Shown in pieces: positions 44,026 to 58,600 of a stretch of 64,000 nt of DNA (position 1 is its first letter; each line of letters opens with the position of its first letter). Origin of the DNA: Congeria kusceri. Lineage: Eukaryota; Mollusca; Bivalvia; Myida; Dreissenidae. The stretch covers positions 46,625,548 through 46,689,547 of the forward strand of contig CM051034.1 in NCBI GenBank assembly GCA_027627225.1, written 5' to 3'. The position numbers were made by a program, and so were the translations under genes. Below the pieces are notes generated by a model that saw nothing but the letters and a program-made list of their open reading frames with translations, was not told the DNA's origin and searched no databases.

Positions 44026-44390
44026 AGCTCAATTATTCTCCAGATAGTCCTAGCTGTTCTACTCACCCATTCGTCATCGTAATGCTCTGGTTATGGTTTG
44101 CGTGCAACAAGATCATATCTCTTTATCTACTACATATATTTTATTGAAACTTCACACGTCTTCAGTTTCATTATATGAGGTCACAAATGTGACTAGCCCA
44201 TTTTTGTACTTAGAAATATTCAGGTTAAAGTTTGTGTGCAAGTACATATCTCTGTAACTACTACAGATATTCAATTTAGAATTCACACATGTTTTTGGAG
44301 TCATTGTGTATGGGCACTGACTAAAGCCCATAACTTCGACAAAGAGGTACTAATAGTTAAGCGAACTGTCCTGAGACAGCTCTTGTTATT
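44026..44390. mobile_element. Same repeat family, short copy 2
   Basis: Begins TATAGCTCAATTATTCTCC and ends CTGTCCTGAGACAGCTCTTG, with about two internal units remaining. Confidence 0.65.
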
Positions 44391-46384
44391 TTAGAAATTA
44401 ATGTTCTCAATAACTTGCGAAACAAGAAAAGACATTGCTGTGTCAAAGAAACACTTTTTTGGCTTGCTAAGAATTATTCATTAAACAGATTTAAAGCAAT
44501 GACCAATAATCCGAACAAGAATGCACTGCAAGGCACCAAGCACTGAACATCTATATTTCAATGACACAGTCAGTCTTGAAGTGTCCAATGCCATATCTGA
44601 CGGTGGTTCACTGGTATTTCTTGGAGAAGTAAGTCTTGGACATCATTATTCTTACTTGTAATAATTACTAAATTTAAAGCTCATATTTCAAAGTTTGAAC
44701 GTTTGACAAATATATGTTATTTTTCGAGAAAATATTGCTACCTGTTAGACATACCCTAGTATTTTTTACACAACAATGCATAATAAATATCAATTTTCAA
44801 AATAAACATGTTTTTCAACTAAAAACAGCATAAACAGGCAAAACGATTCGATAGGTTCTATAAATTCCTGTTTTAAAATTACATTTTTTAGTGAAATGTT
44901 TTTTCCAACCACTAACTGTGAAACTGTCCCTTTATACCTTGCACCGGATACACTGTGTGCCACTGGAGTGACACACATACTATTGACTATAATTGTCTTG
45001 CTTTGGAGTGAAGCAACGATCTAATGAGACTAACTTTTAAGTTTACATATTCTGAAAATATTTACAATATTCGTATGTGTTTTCTCGTTACACGCTACTA
45101 TGAAATCAGAAACAGCGTTGCATTGCAGCATCAGTTTTATTGTAGTGTGTAACCTACTCAAATTGTTATTATTACAACACAAAAATAATTTAGTCCAAAA
45201 CAGAAAGTGAAAGTGAACATTTTTTTCAACTTTTTTTTTAATTCGGAAACTAAATAAGCATTAACATACTGTATAGTAAAAGCCAGACGGTCACGTACAT
45301 AATTGTACAGTTATAGCCGTTCGTAAACCATCTTATTTTGTTATTGTAACACCAATCTGACTGATAATGATACGTCACTCTGTAGCCTAGGTAATTTTGA
45401 TAATAAATAAATTGTTAGTGTGTATGTCATTGTCAGCGTAATTCCTGTAACCGTAGTTAGGTTTGTATGTTTACTATGCTAATTCGTGCAAAGTGAATGT
45501 ATTTCATAAGCATTGTTATTAGTAATAATACTGATCTTTTTAAGGAATAAATTATCTTAAATCTTTTATTTAAAGGGACATACTCAGATTGGCACATTGA
45601 CAATTTAAACAACTTGTGTCAAATACTCCACATAGGTCATCACAATATTTATTATATGTAAAGACCTGAATAACACTCCTAATGCAGAAATATATTGGAA
45701 ATAATGTGTCGTTTATAACTAAACTTAAATTGCAGGGCCATTCAGACGGGGAATTTTACGGCAAAAGGGGATGTCTAAATTGCAGGGCCATTCAGATGGG
45801 GAATTTTACGGCAAAAGGGGATGTCTTTTTAGAAAAGCATTTTTAAATGTTTATATTTTACTTTGTTATAAAACATGAATTGTTTTATTACAAATGATTT
45901 CTTAGATTATGCACCAAATTGGTTTAATGAAACATTGCTGGGATAGTTTACCAAAATTCCTGTATCTTAGTTATTTTTTTGTTCTGATTTTGGTAATAGT
46001 TTTTTTCAAAATAAGGCTTCCCTTCTTAGGGGAATTATAAGGTAAATATAGGAGAAAAACATATACTTTTTAAGCTGGGGAACAGGGCTGAATTTCGGTC
46101 CCAATTGGCATTAAAAACACTGAATTCAAATGCTAAATTTATATCATTTGTTTAGCTTTTCATTTTGAATATACTTTTGTTTACAGTTTGCACAAAACAC
46201 AAAAGAACATGGCTTGGGGGGCGTAGTCAATTTGGGTTAAAAGTCACTGAATGTGACCACAGCTGTTATTTTTCAGCTTGCAGATGCTTTTTTTTTTAAA
46301 CTTCAAATTTTATTAAATGTTATTCTAATTGGTGGATGAAATATTAATAAGTTGTTAAAATCATTTTAGTTTTATTAAAATTGA
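44391..46384. other. Intergenic, with one 50-bp tandem duplication
   Basis: No gene was recognised. 45727-45776 is repeated at 45777-45826 (AAATTGCAGGGCCATTCAGA...GGGGATGTCT) with one substitution. AAGGGACATACTCAGATTGG at 45574 resembles common dispersed-repeat starts. Confidence 0.45.
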
Positions 46385-46390
46385 TATAAA
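46385..46390 (+). promoter_or_regulatory. Candidate TATA box of the tandem-CARD gene
   Basis: TATAAA within TTGATATAAAACA lies 62 bp upstream of the ATG at 46452, a plausible core-promoter position with a short 5' UTR. The region is AT-rich, so a chance match is possible. Confidence 0.4.
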
Positions 46391-46451
46391 ACATTAAACC
46401 GATACAAATTGGTGTTGGTTTATTTCATTGAGAAGCCAATTAGAATCAACC

Positions 46452-46623
46452 ATGGCGAGTGAAAGACCACCACCACTGGGCAGTGAACACTGCGATGTGG
46501 AAAACCGCACAGAAAGCAGCATCAATTTTTTATTGGAGGCTTGTTTCGAGTATATTGTGGAGGCAGTGGATTGGAGGGACTTATTGGCCTACCCATACTT
46601 TGAGACAAGTAGCTTGGATAATT
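46452..46623 (+). CDS. Tandem-CARD gene exon 1 (first half of CARD1)
   Basis: ATG in ACCATGGCG context. The exon encodes MASERPPPLGSEHCDVENRT, then the first CARD helices. Two phase-1 donors fit: GTTTGT after 46623 or GTAGCT after 46608. The second allows the acceptor CAG at 47074, the first needs the AG at 47077. Confidence 0.55.
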
Positions 46624-49600
46624 GTTTGTACTTTGTGTTTGTTTTAAACTTTTATAATGTATCATATACCACTTATAAGAGATTTTGGATCTATTAATTT
46701 AACACATCATTCTTTGTAAAACTAAATTATGTAAATACCATATTGTTATTTTGGTGAGTTTGGTCAGATTTGGGAATGATTTCTAGACATATACACAAAC
46801 TTAAAGGAAGTGCAACATAAATATCATTACAGATTCATGCTTGCATACCTGTATTCATAACAATTTAGAGTGTAATTATAACTATTTAATTATTATTTAT
46901 TGGATGCAATATGTAATTAATTAGCAATAAGATCAGAACTTTTCCTAATTGTGTATATTTCCCATTGTGAATTTCCCAATTTAACCAAGTTACTTTTTCC
47001 CAAAAAGGTCAGAAAACAGGCCTAACTGCTTGCTTAGAACCAAATTCAATAAGAAATAAAATATGTGCTTTCAGAAGATATTCGAAAATTTAAAGACATG
47101 GACAAAAAAGGTCCCTCGAAGGATGCAACCAGAGAGATGCTTCTCCACATTATTCAAAACGTCCAGGAACCTGATAAATTTTCGCGTCTCGTAAATGAGC
47201 TGCAGGATGCTGGTATACCGTAATTTTTACTTGCATTTGGGTTAATTTTAATTAAAACATAAGAAAATAAAAAAGACATATTAAAGATAACAGATTAACC
47301 GATATTCTGTAAACAGTATTACAGAAACATTTGCACGTAAGTAACAGTTGTTAGAATGTAAAATTTCCAAAACTAAATGTCGATGATTGAGGATATAACT
47401 GTGTGATCATCTTAACAATTCGATATGAAATACATTAGTTTCACGCAATATGTTAAATGTATAAATTCTAATCCCTTTATAGTTATTTAAATCATAGTAA
47501 ACTAGGAAGCACTGACCTCTACCAAGCCAGCTATTTCCCACCATATGTCGTGCAACTAATACGAGGGCTGTTTCGTAAATTCTCTTATCAAAATGTTATT
47601 TTTCTTTCAAATTGCATGAAATCACATACACAAGTTGTTTGATACATATCCTATAATATCGTAAAATTGGGTTTGTTTTCTTCAATTCCTTGACGATTTG
47701 GTGGTATCTATAGCAACCACTATTTAGCGACTAGAAGCACGCCATTTGTTCATACATTTGAAACACTCTCAAAGTGCTTTTTAAAAGTCCAAGTTTACAG
47801 ACTTTTGGCGTGAAAAGCTCCTGGTGTTAGTGTCACGTCTCAATGTCATTTTCCGAAAGTATAAGACATTATGGCAAACGGTTAACTCCAATCAGCATTT
47901 TATCGCCTTGACTTCAAAAAATCTGTTGACGTCGACGGACGTTATTGAGTAACGTTCCGTTTGTAGAAATTGAGTTAGACTCAAACTATCTCCGGCAAAA
48001 ACACTTCAACAAATTAAAAACTCGCATACATTACCAACATGTGAAAGACATCTATGTACAAATGTCAAGCGCGATTAATGGGGCGTTAGAAACTCAGTGT
48101 TTAATAACAAGATGTCAGGTCATCCGCGATCTGCAGTGCCTATTGGAAACGTAGACTTTCATTACATTGTAACATCAGAATTACGCAACAGGTCGAGAGA
48201 AATCATTTCATCCTTTAATGAGGATTGGTTCATGGTTAAATTTGACAATGGCTAGGCCTAAAGAATGTGTTTGGTCTCAGGTGGTGATTAAGAGAAAGTA
48301 AACTACACTCTTCAGTTTGACGACAGACGTTTAGGTGACGTTACCTTGACGTCGTTGTGCATCAAGAACTACACAATACTCTTGTTCAGTGTTCCATGTA
48401 AAATTAACTGTTCCATGTATCACTATACTTTTGTATCAGCGAGTCAGCCAAAAGTTTACATATCTGAAGATGTATTTTGTTTTTTGATAAAACGCATAAG
48501 GTTGAAGAAATAGAGCAATTCCCCAAATTTATGAAACAGCCCTTGTATATCATTTCCAACCTTTCCAGAAAATTTCAAGCAAATCCGCTCATTGAAACAA
48601 TTCAACACCAGAAAAACATTATATTCTTGGCGGAGATAATATTTTATATTTCCATGGTTGTTGTTGTTTGTTGTTTTTTTTTGCAGAAAAATCTACATCA
48701 ACTCAACATGTATATGTTTTACATATATATAATGTCAGCGGTTTATAATTTTGTTTCAGAAAACTCAAAAGTTATGAAAATTCTAAAGGCAGAAAAATTT
48801 CCCACCACTCTTGAAAGCAGGTTAAAAGATGCTTTGAAGAAGAACATTCCGTACATCTGCAACAACTTGGACGTGATCCAGATCCTGCCCAATCTTGTTC
48901 AAAGTAAACTTATAAGTTCCCGAGAGGCTGTAGATATTACGATAACTAACCAGTCAACAAGTGCATTTAATGCGGCTCTAGAGCTGATTCTGCTCGTGCC
49001 AAATAAAGATGAGTACTGGCTTCCAAAGTTTCTGCTGTGTTTGATCCAGTGTCAAGGCAACTACACACATATTGCAAAGAAGATCGACCCACAACTCACT
49101 GAAGGTACAATTTGAATGCATCTGTGATAGGTATTCAGTTTCAGTTTCATTCAGTGCTGGCTTTCAGAGCGTTTATCCATATGTCCGCATCCATAATCTT
49201 TAAGCTTATCCGTACCAACATGAATTGCAATACAGATGCACTTTCTCATGTATCCATATTCGACTATCGAATATTTAAAGTTTGTTCTTATTTCCAATTA
49301 GTTAATATGTCTGAGTTACAAAAATTTAAACATTTTAATAGCATATATGCAACACTTAATAACAGGTCTTGGATTGGAAACAATTATCCACCATTTATAT
49401 TTACGACATTATACATGATTCTACAAATGTTACTCATTATTACCAAGTTATTATACTCAGCGAGTCTTTTATAAATTTTGCATGATTCGGTGGTTCCTGG
49501 ACAATTACTATCTGCTACAAATTAAGTTGTGCAAGATTTTGTGTCTGAAAGTCTCTTGTTCAATTTGCTGAGTGAGATACCATGTCGTTCACATCTTCTT

Positions 49601-52600
49601 TAAATTGATTTTTGCCAGTTGCGCTTTTCGGAAACTGACTGTGGACACATGGAAATAGTTCTACTTCGAAAAGATACTTATTCTGCATCCCAAAATATTG
49701 CTGGCTGCATGGCAATATTAGTATGTAATTGAAGTAAAAAACCTGCATCTTCTGCTAATCTGCTGAAATCGAGTTCTTTGTCCTAGAAAGTTCTTGATAC
49801 ATGTAACTACATTCTATTTCAGCTCTTCTTGAAAAAGAAAAATCCCACCCCAAATGGACAATGGAAGAATTCATTAACCAGCATCGAGGTGACTTGACAT
49901 CGTTACGAACCATTGATTCCTGTCACCCAACAAAGCCAGAGAAAGGTTTTATGGATAGTTGATATTTTGCACCTATCAATATTTTTCCCATGGGTGGGGT
50001 GGCGGGGGGCAGGGAGAGCGGCAGGAATTTGACATTCCGATTTACGATTCAGATATAAATTTGGGGTCATTTAAACCCGGGCTTTTGCACACAACCTAAA
50101 AGCATCTCCCACTGTGGGGATTGAGACAAAAGTGCTTGGCCCTAGGGGGATGAATTAGACCCTGAAAATAAATTTAGTCAAATTCCCCTGTGTCAGCCTG
50201 CCGCCGCCTATCCCTTGGGGGAAGATATTGTTTTGTGCATTACTGATATAATACAATAACCTTCATGGCATAAATGTTTAAAAGTATTAAGCTTTTCTCT
50301 TAGGATAAGTAAATATGAATTGTTTTCCAAATCTTAAAGAGCAAATTATTACAGTAGAATCGTGTTTTTAGTCATTTTATGATATTACTACGTTATATGT
50401 TAAATAGTTGAATCATTTATACAAGCACCAATTACAAAACAACATTTCCAAAACTGTTTTGGAAATTTTGTTTTGTAGTTGGTGTTTAACATAAGCTTAA
50501 TGCAATTTTAAGGAAAATGGGATTATGCTAATATAAAAAAGCACCATCTATTGACTGTGATTTCTTTAATTGCCATTCTTTAATTGCCATTTGACTGTAT
50601 ATGCTTGTTGTGAAATTGGTTAACTGAAAAGATGTAGTTTACAGAATATATTTCTGAAAAGATGTAATTTAGGAAACAGCTCTCAGTTTTGAGAATAGCT
50701 TTGTAAAAAGATGTAGTTGAGCGATTAGCTTTTTTAAAATATAATAATTATAGTTTAGAGAATAGCTTGATGGAAATATGTAACTTAAAGAATAGTTGTA
50801 AGAAAAGATGTAGTTTTGAGAAAAGCTTTCCTAACAAAATGTAGTTTAGACAATAGCTTCGTGTATGATGTAGTTTAGAGAATAGCTTTCTGAAAAGATG
50901 TAATTTAGAGAAAAGCTTTCTGAAAAGTTACAGTTTTGAAAATAGTTTTAAAAAAAGCTGTAGTTTACAGAATAGATATGTATATGATGTAGTTTAGAGT
51001 TTAGAGAATAACTTTCTGAAAAGATGTAATTTAGAGAATAGTTTTCTGAAAAATACATTTTGAGAATAGCTGTTTGAAAAAATGTAGTTTAGAGAATAGA
51101 TTTGTGCATGAGGTAGTTTAGAGAATAGCTTTCTGAAAAGATTCAGTTTTGAGATTAGCTTTTTGAAAAGATGTAGTTTAGAGAATAGCTTTTTTAAAAA
51201 GGTGTTGTTTTGAGAATAGCACTTTAAGATGTAGTTTAGCGAATAGCTTTGTGTATGATGAAGTTTAGAGAGTAGCTTTCTGAAAACATGTAATTTATAG
51301 AAATTCTCTCTGAAAAGATGTAATTTAGAGAAAATCTTTCTAAAAACATATAGTTTAGCGAATAGCTTTGTGTATGATGAAGTTTAGAGAGTAGCTTTCG
51401 GAAAACATAAAATTTATAGAAAATCTCTCTAAAAAGATGTAAGTTAGAGAAAATCTTTCTGAAAACATATAGTGTAGCGAATAGCTTTCTGAAAAGTGTG
51501 TAAACTTATGCTTTATAAAAAAAACAATTTCAGTTCAGAGGTCTACATCTAGCAGCTCTGCTTCGAATTCGTCTGATGTTTACAATGAACAAGAACCAAG
51601 ATTAAATAAACTGATGACATATGGTGAGCAAAGTTTTGAATGTAGGCTTTCCAATGTTTTCCTACTTTTTTTTTAACCGGTTCCTACTTTTTTGCAAAAT
51701 CCTTGTACTATTTCTACTTTTTGAGTGTAATTAGTTTACAGTATATTTATGACCGTTTTGCCCATTAATCTGTAAAATTCTGTAGCTGATGCTGCACTGG
51801 CAGTGTATTCATTTACATATATTTAAGGGGAAAATAAGTTTACCTCAAAGTTTTTAATCAGTTTATCATCAGAAACTTAAGTGTACATGTAGAGCATTTG
51901 TGAGTATGGCACTTAAAATTAGGATGATTTTTCTGCAATTTTTTTTATTGACTTTAAAACATGCAGTTTTGTTAGTTTTATTAACATTATTCTTCCAACT
52001 TTTCTAATCCTTTAGAACAAAATTTTCCTACTTTTTTTTAACGGAATATACTCCTTTTTTAACCATGCTGGTAGGCCTGTGAATGAAAATATTACCTGCG
52101 TTAATGTGGAGGTTCTTCCTTCTTTATGCTGATAACCGACATTCATTCAAACGTCAAACTTCAAAATGACTGATATGTTCCTAAAATTTAAAATTTGGGC
52201 TATTAAGCTTTATTTCCGTAGTGCCATCCTAAAGTTAAAAATACCTGTATTAACCTCTTTCCCGATATTCTATTTATACCATCATTTTCTACCTTTGTTT
52301 TGAAAATAAATGAATATCGATAACATAGAACTTTGTCACAAATATCTTTTATGAATATCATTCAACTGTATGTGTTTGCTTTATTCTGCTTTGTTGAAAT
52401 AAAACATAGTTTGATTATTGATTGAGGGTAAGTTTCCATAATAAATAAATAATTTTACCATCTTTATTACTCACATTTCAAATTCTACAGAAGAAGTCAA
52501 AGACGAGAGCTCATCCCACATAGATGATGGCGAGCCTAGGATGCACCATTTATCATGCAGTGAGTTTGTATGTTAAAGGGGCGTATTGATGGCTAATACG

Positions 52601-55600
52601 GTTTATATTTTCAAAAGTGAAAATATTTTTTATAGAGTAATTGCATCCGTCCGTGCGTCACGCTTCTTGTGTGGAGCATAACTTCATTAGTATTAAAGGG
52701 ATTCAAATGAAACTTCATATTATGATAGAGGACAATGAAAGGAAGTGCAGAGTAAAAGGATCACAACTCTTTCTTCAACATTTACAGAGTAATTGCCATT
52801 TGTTTAAGTTTCTTATGCGTAGCATAACTCCATTAATATTGAAGGCATTCAAATAAAACTTCATATAATGATAAGAGGACAATAAGAGAAAGTGCAGAAC
52901 ATAAGGACCATAACTCTTTCTTCAATATTTACGGAGTAATTGCTATTTGTTTAATTTTGTTGTATGGAGCATAACTATATTAGCATTGAAGGGATTCAAA
53001 TGAAACATCATATAATGATAGAGGACAATGAGAGAATGTGCAGAGCACAAGGACCACATCTCTTTCTTTAATATTAATGGAGTTATTGCCCTTTGTTTGA
53101 TTTCCTCATGTGAATCATTATTTTCTTGTGCGGTGCATAACTCCATTAGTATTGAAGGGATTCAAATGAAACTTCATATAAAGATAGAGGGCCATGAGAG
53201 AAACTACAGAGCACAATGATGATAACTCTTTCTTCAATATTAACGCCTATTGTATAATTTTCTTGTGTGGAGCACAACTCTTTTAGTATTTAAGAGATTC
53301 AAATGAAACTTCATATAACGAAAGATGACAATAAGAGGAAGTGCAAAGTAAAAGGACCTCAACTCTTTCTTCAGTATTTACAGAGTTGTTGCCCTTTGTT
53401 TTATTTTATTGTTTGGAGAGTAACTCCATTAATAATAAAGGGATTCAAATGAAAATTCATACAATTCTAGAGGACAATGAGAGAAAGTGGAGAGAAAAAG
53501 GAACGCAACTCTTTCTTCAATATTTATGGAGTTATTGCCCTTTGTTTTATTTTCTTGTGGGAAGCATTAATTGTATTGTGCGGATCAAACTTCCATTAGT
53601 ATTTAAGGGATTCAAATGAAACTTCGTAGAATGGTATTGGACACTGAGAGGAAGTGCAGATTACAAGGACCATAACTATTTCTTCAATATAAACGAGTTA
53701 TTGCCCTTTGCTTAATTTTCTTGTGCAGAGCATAACTCCGTTATAATTGAAGGGATTCAAATGAAACTTCAATAATGATAGAGAACAATGAGAGGAAGTG
53801 CAGAGTACACGGTTCATAAAACTGTTTCTTCAATATTTATAGAGTTATAGCCCTTCTTTTTTGTGCAGAGCATAACTCCATTAGTATTGAAGGGATTTTA
53901 AATAAAACCACACATATTGATAGAGGACGTTGAGAGGAAGTGCAGAGTAGAAGGACCATAACTCGGTAAGCTATTGGTATAGGGGACCTCTCCTGCGTCG
54001 TCCGTGTGCCGTCAACAATGGGGTTCGTTCTTATGCTGGAGGCTTTGCTTTTTATCTAATCTTAACCAAACCTCCACAGTTTGTGTATGACTATAAAATC
54101 TCGGATTGGATTGTTATTGGGTCAGATCACACCAGTAACACTAGAGTTATTGCCTCTTTGTCATGCAAGAAAAGTGCAAAAATGCCTTTTTCCAATAGAA
54201 AGTCTTTATTTTCTATCCAATCTTAACCGAACGTTCGCAGTTTGTATATGACCATCAGATCTCAGCAGACGACAAAAATGGGCCAGATCGTGTTTCAAAC
54301 ACCAGTTATTGCCTTTTGTTTATTGAAACATATGCAAAAATGTACCTTATTCAGGATAGAGACTTCATTTGCCATCGAATATTCACCAATCTTGCACAGT
54401 TGGTCTTTTACCCTGAGACTACAGTTGAAGTCAAATATAAGCAAGATTGGACCAGAAACACTGAAGTTATTGCCCTTTGTTTGTAAAAAAATATGCAAAA
54501 ATGGACACTATGCAGAATACAGATTTAATTTTCATCCAATCTTTACCAATCTTGCACAGTTTGTCTATGAACGTAAGACTACAGATGAAGTCGAATATAA
54601 ACATGATTGTGCCAAAAACACCGGAGTTATTGCCCCTTGTGTTTGGAAAAAAACCAACAAGTAATAAATGATTGACTTCCACACACGATATTTTATTCAA
54701 TGTTGACTAAACTTACACAGTTTTCATATGACCATAAACATTGATTGATAAAATTTGATTTCCAACAGTTGCAAACCTTGCATGCAGTTATATGAACATG
54801 CAGCATTGATAGCTTCAGAGCCTGAATAAACATCATTTATCATCCTTGGACAGAAAATAATCAAATCAATAGCAAAACTCGACCTAACAGCACAGCCATC
54901 GCAACAGGATGGTCTTCATCTATACTAGTTATCAGATGAGCGCTTTGGGCCATCATGGCCCTCTTGTTAATAATTATCGAGTTATTGATCTTTGTTTTCT
55001 TTTGTGCAGATACTTATTACCTTATTATTGAAGAAATTTAACGTAACGCTAAATATACTGATTGATGACATTGAGAGGAAGAATAGAGTACAAGAACCAT
55101 AACTCTTTCTTCAATATTTATGGAGTTATTGCCCTTCAGTTAATTTCCTTGTGCAGAGCAAAACTCCATTAGTATTGAAGTGATTTAAAATAAAACCACA
55201 TATATTGATAGAGGATGTTGCGAGGGAGTACAAGGGCAATAACTCTTTGTAGGAATCATCATTTTTGCCAACAGGTAACTGACATTGTGTTGCCTTCCTT
55301 TGACAAGCATATTCTTCGGGGGCATACGTCACATCCTGTGACAAGCATTGTTTAAGAAATATTCATTAAATAATTGCTTATCATATATTTGTCGTTTTTT
55401 TGCTAGACTATTAACAGATATGCTACTCACCCGTTCGTCGGCGTCGGAGTTGGCGTAATGCTCTGGTTAAGGTTTGCGTGCAATATGTCCATATCTCTGT
55501 AACTACTACAGATATTCAATTGAAACTTCACTTGTGTTTGGGGTCATTATGTGAGGTCGCTGACCAAAACCCATAACTATGACCTTCAATTTAGCAGAAT

Positions 55601-58600
55601 TATACCCCTTTTTGTACTCAGAAAATCAGGTTTAAGTTTGCATGCAATAACTCCATATCTCCATATCTACTACAGATATTCAACTGAAACTTTACACATG
55701 CCTTCAGGGTCATTATATAAGGTCACTGGCAAAGACCCATAACTGTGACCAGCATTGTAGCAGAATTATGCCCCTTTTTGTACTTAAAAATGTCAGGTTA
55801 AAGTTTTCGTGCAAGAGACAATTCAGGTTAAGGTTTGCGTGCATCAAGTACATGGTTATCTCTGTAACTTCTACATCTATTCAATTGAAACTTCACACAT
55901 GTGTTAAGGGTCATTTCGTGAGATCACTGACCAAGACCCATAACTCTGTCCTGCAATTTATCAGAATTATGCCCCTATTTGTACTTAGAAAATCAGGTTA
56001 ACGTTTGCGTGCAACAACTCTATATCTCTATATCTACTACAGATATTCAATTGAAACTTCACACATGTCTTCAGGGTCATTATATAAGGTCACTGGCCAA
56101 GACCCATAACTATGACCAGCATTTTAGCAGAATTATTCTCCTTTCTGTACTAAGAAATTCAGGTTAAAGTTTCCGTGCAACAACTCCATATCTATATAAC
56201 TCGGGAATGGATTGAGCTATTGTAATGAAAGTCCATACAAAGATACCTTATAGCAAGGCCTCACTTGGTATGTGGGGTCAAGGTCAAGGTCATTGTTACT
56301 AAAAATAGAAAAACGGTTTCCGCTTAATAACTTGAGAACGCATTGAGATATTTTAAATGAAACTTAATACATAGATACCTTATATTGAGACCTCGCTTTG
56401 GATTGCATATGGGATGAGTGGGGTGAAGGTCAACGTCACTGTTTCTAAAAATAGAAAAACGGTTTGCGCTCACTAACTTTAGAACGCATTGAGAAATTTT
56501 AATGATACTTCATACATAGATACCTTATATCGAGACCTCGTTTGAGATTGCATATGGGTTGGGTGGGGTCAAGGTCACTGTTACTAAAATAGAAAAACGG
56601 TCTCCGCTCAATAAATTAAGAACGCATTGAAATATTTAAATGAAACTTAATACATAGATACGTTATAATGAGACCTCGCTTGGGATTGCATATGGGTGCG
56701 GCAAAGGTCACTGTTACTGAGATTAGAATAAGGTTTCTGCTCATTAACTTGAGAAAGCATTAAGATATTTTAATTAAACTTCGTACATAGATACCTTATT
56801 CTGAGACCTCGCTTTGGATTGCATATGGGGTGGGTGTGGTCAACGTCACTGTTACTGAAAATATGAAAACGGTCTTCGCTAAATATTTTTATTGTTTGTA
56901 GAGATAATGGTCCATAACTCTGACAAAGCGGTTGAATAGTCGAGCGCGTTGTCCTGAGACAGCTTTTGTTAAAAACAAACAATAAAGAAATTACTTTTTT
57001 AACTGTAAAAAGTGGTCAACGTGACATTTTGCGGGCGCATGAAAACCAGTAGTAGTAGTAAAAGCAATAGGAATGAAAATGCACATGAAGTACCGCTATG
57101 CGCATGTGCATAATTGATAACTGTATTGTAGCATGGGAAGGTTTTCATTGAAGTGCGCAATTTTGTAGGTGCAAGTGTAAGTGTAAGATTTGGATATCAG
57201 TGTACTATTTCGACTTTAGTGTATTTGGATTATATCATGGAAAACTGAGCTATGTCTTGGAAAAATAATTTGGTTTCAACAGTTTGTATGAACCCTGTTA
57301 TATGTTAACAAGCTTTTATAACTCGAAAACATTAATCTTACACTCGTGAACTCAGCATAAATAATGTGAAGTTAGCATAACAAGTTAGAATAAGATATTC
57401 TGTGAAGTGAGAAAATAAACATAGGTAACAAGTTTGTTCTGTGTTTGAAGTCGTAATAAGTGACGATATTAACGTCGCATTTGTGTCCTGTTTGTTACTC
57501 AATTGCTCCTAAAAATCTAAGAATGTGTCATCAACTATTATTTATCATACCCCCACAAACGGAGTTTAGGGGTGGTATATAGAGGTGAGCTTGTTGGTCT
57601 GGCGGTCTGCCGGTCTGGCGGTCTGGCGGTCTGTTGGTTGTTTGTTTCAGGGTTATAAATCAAACAAGGCTTGACATATTCAAATAATTTTGGTACACAT
57701 GTGTAACATCATAAAATACAAGGCCATATTGTCGGGGTATATTCGTCACTCATGTGACAATTCTAGTTATTGACAGATAAAAATAACATATTGCTTGATG
57801 TCGGCATTGACGTTAGCATCGGCGTTATTCACAATATTCCTACCAATGCCCCCACGCCCCATTTGAACGCTAGCTCACAGCTGGCCCCAAGGAATGAGCC
57901 AAATCTGTATTTGGATTGTTTCCACTTAAATGTGAGCTGCGTATGGAGTTATTCCCATGGAAACTTGTTACTGTGAATACCATTTGTGTTGGGATTACAT
58001 ATGCAGTCAATGAAATCAAGATCAAGCTATTATTGAATGGTCGCAGTGGTGTAATGCTAATGGCGTCCGCCTTGCTATTGGGAGGTCATAAGTTTAATTC
58101 CTGCTCGTGGAGTGTTTAAATGATTCTGAAAAAGACACCGGTACTGATTCTACCAAGGAAATGAACTCGAAAGTGTCTTAGTAAGCCTATGGCTTTCGAA
58201 ACACTCAAGTTAAAATAAATAGGTTTAATACTAATTCCCTGACATTTTTTATGCTCTAAATTTTGAACTTTATATTTTCAGATTCGGGGACTTTGTCTGT
58301 GAACAACTTGAGCCCCAACAAACCAGATGAGAGTGCCGACTACTCGGCAACTGGTCGGGAGTCGGCCAAGAAGTCTTTGACGCAGGAAATATCATTCACT
58401 TCATTACTTCTTAATGATGACAACACTGAACAACCCGGCTTCTCCATGGAAAGGCAAAATAAAGACGGGAAAGTTGACTTCCAAAACTTGTTAGTGGGCA
58501 TGTCGTTTTTGTCGTCTGCAACGTCGGAAACTTCAAGTCTGTTTTCGGAGGTGGACAATTTTAAGCAGGAAACAAAAACAGCATCTTCAAAACAATTTCC

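Noticed and set aside
44521..44640. Exon ending at GGAGAAGTAAGT upstream of the CARD gene
   Set aside because: A fair donor site is present, but the peptide has no recognised content and no phase partner could be shown.
48477..48759. Coding region upstream of CARD2 with a hydrophobic segment (membrane domain)
   Set aside because: This part of the open frame precedes a good acceptor (TTTTGTTTCAG) and has intron-like composition. The apparent membrane stretch is T-rich intron.
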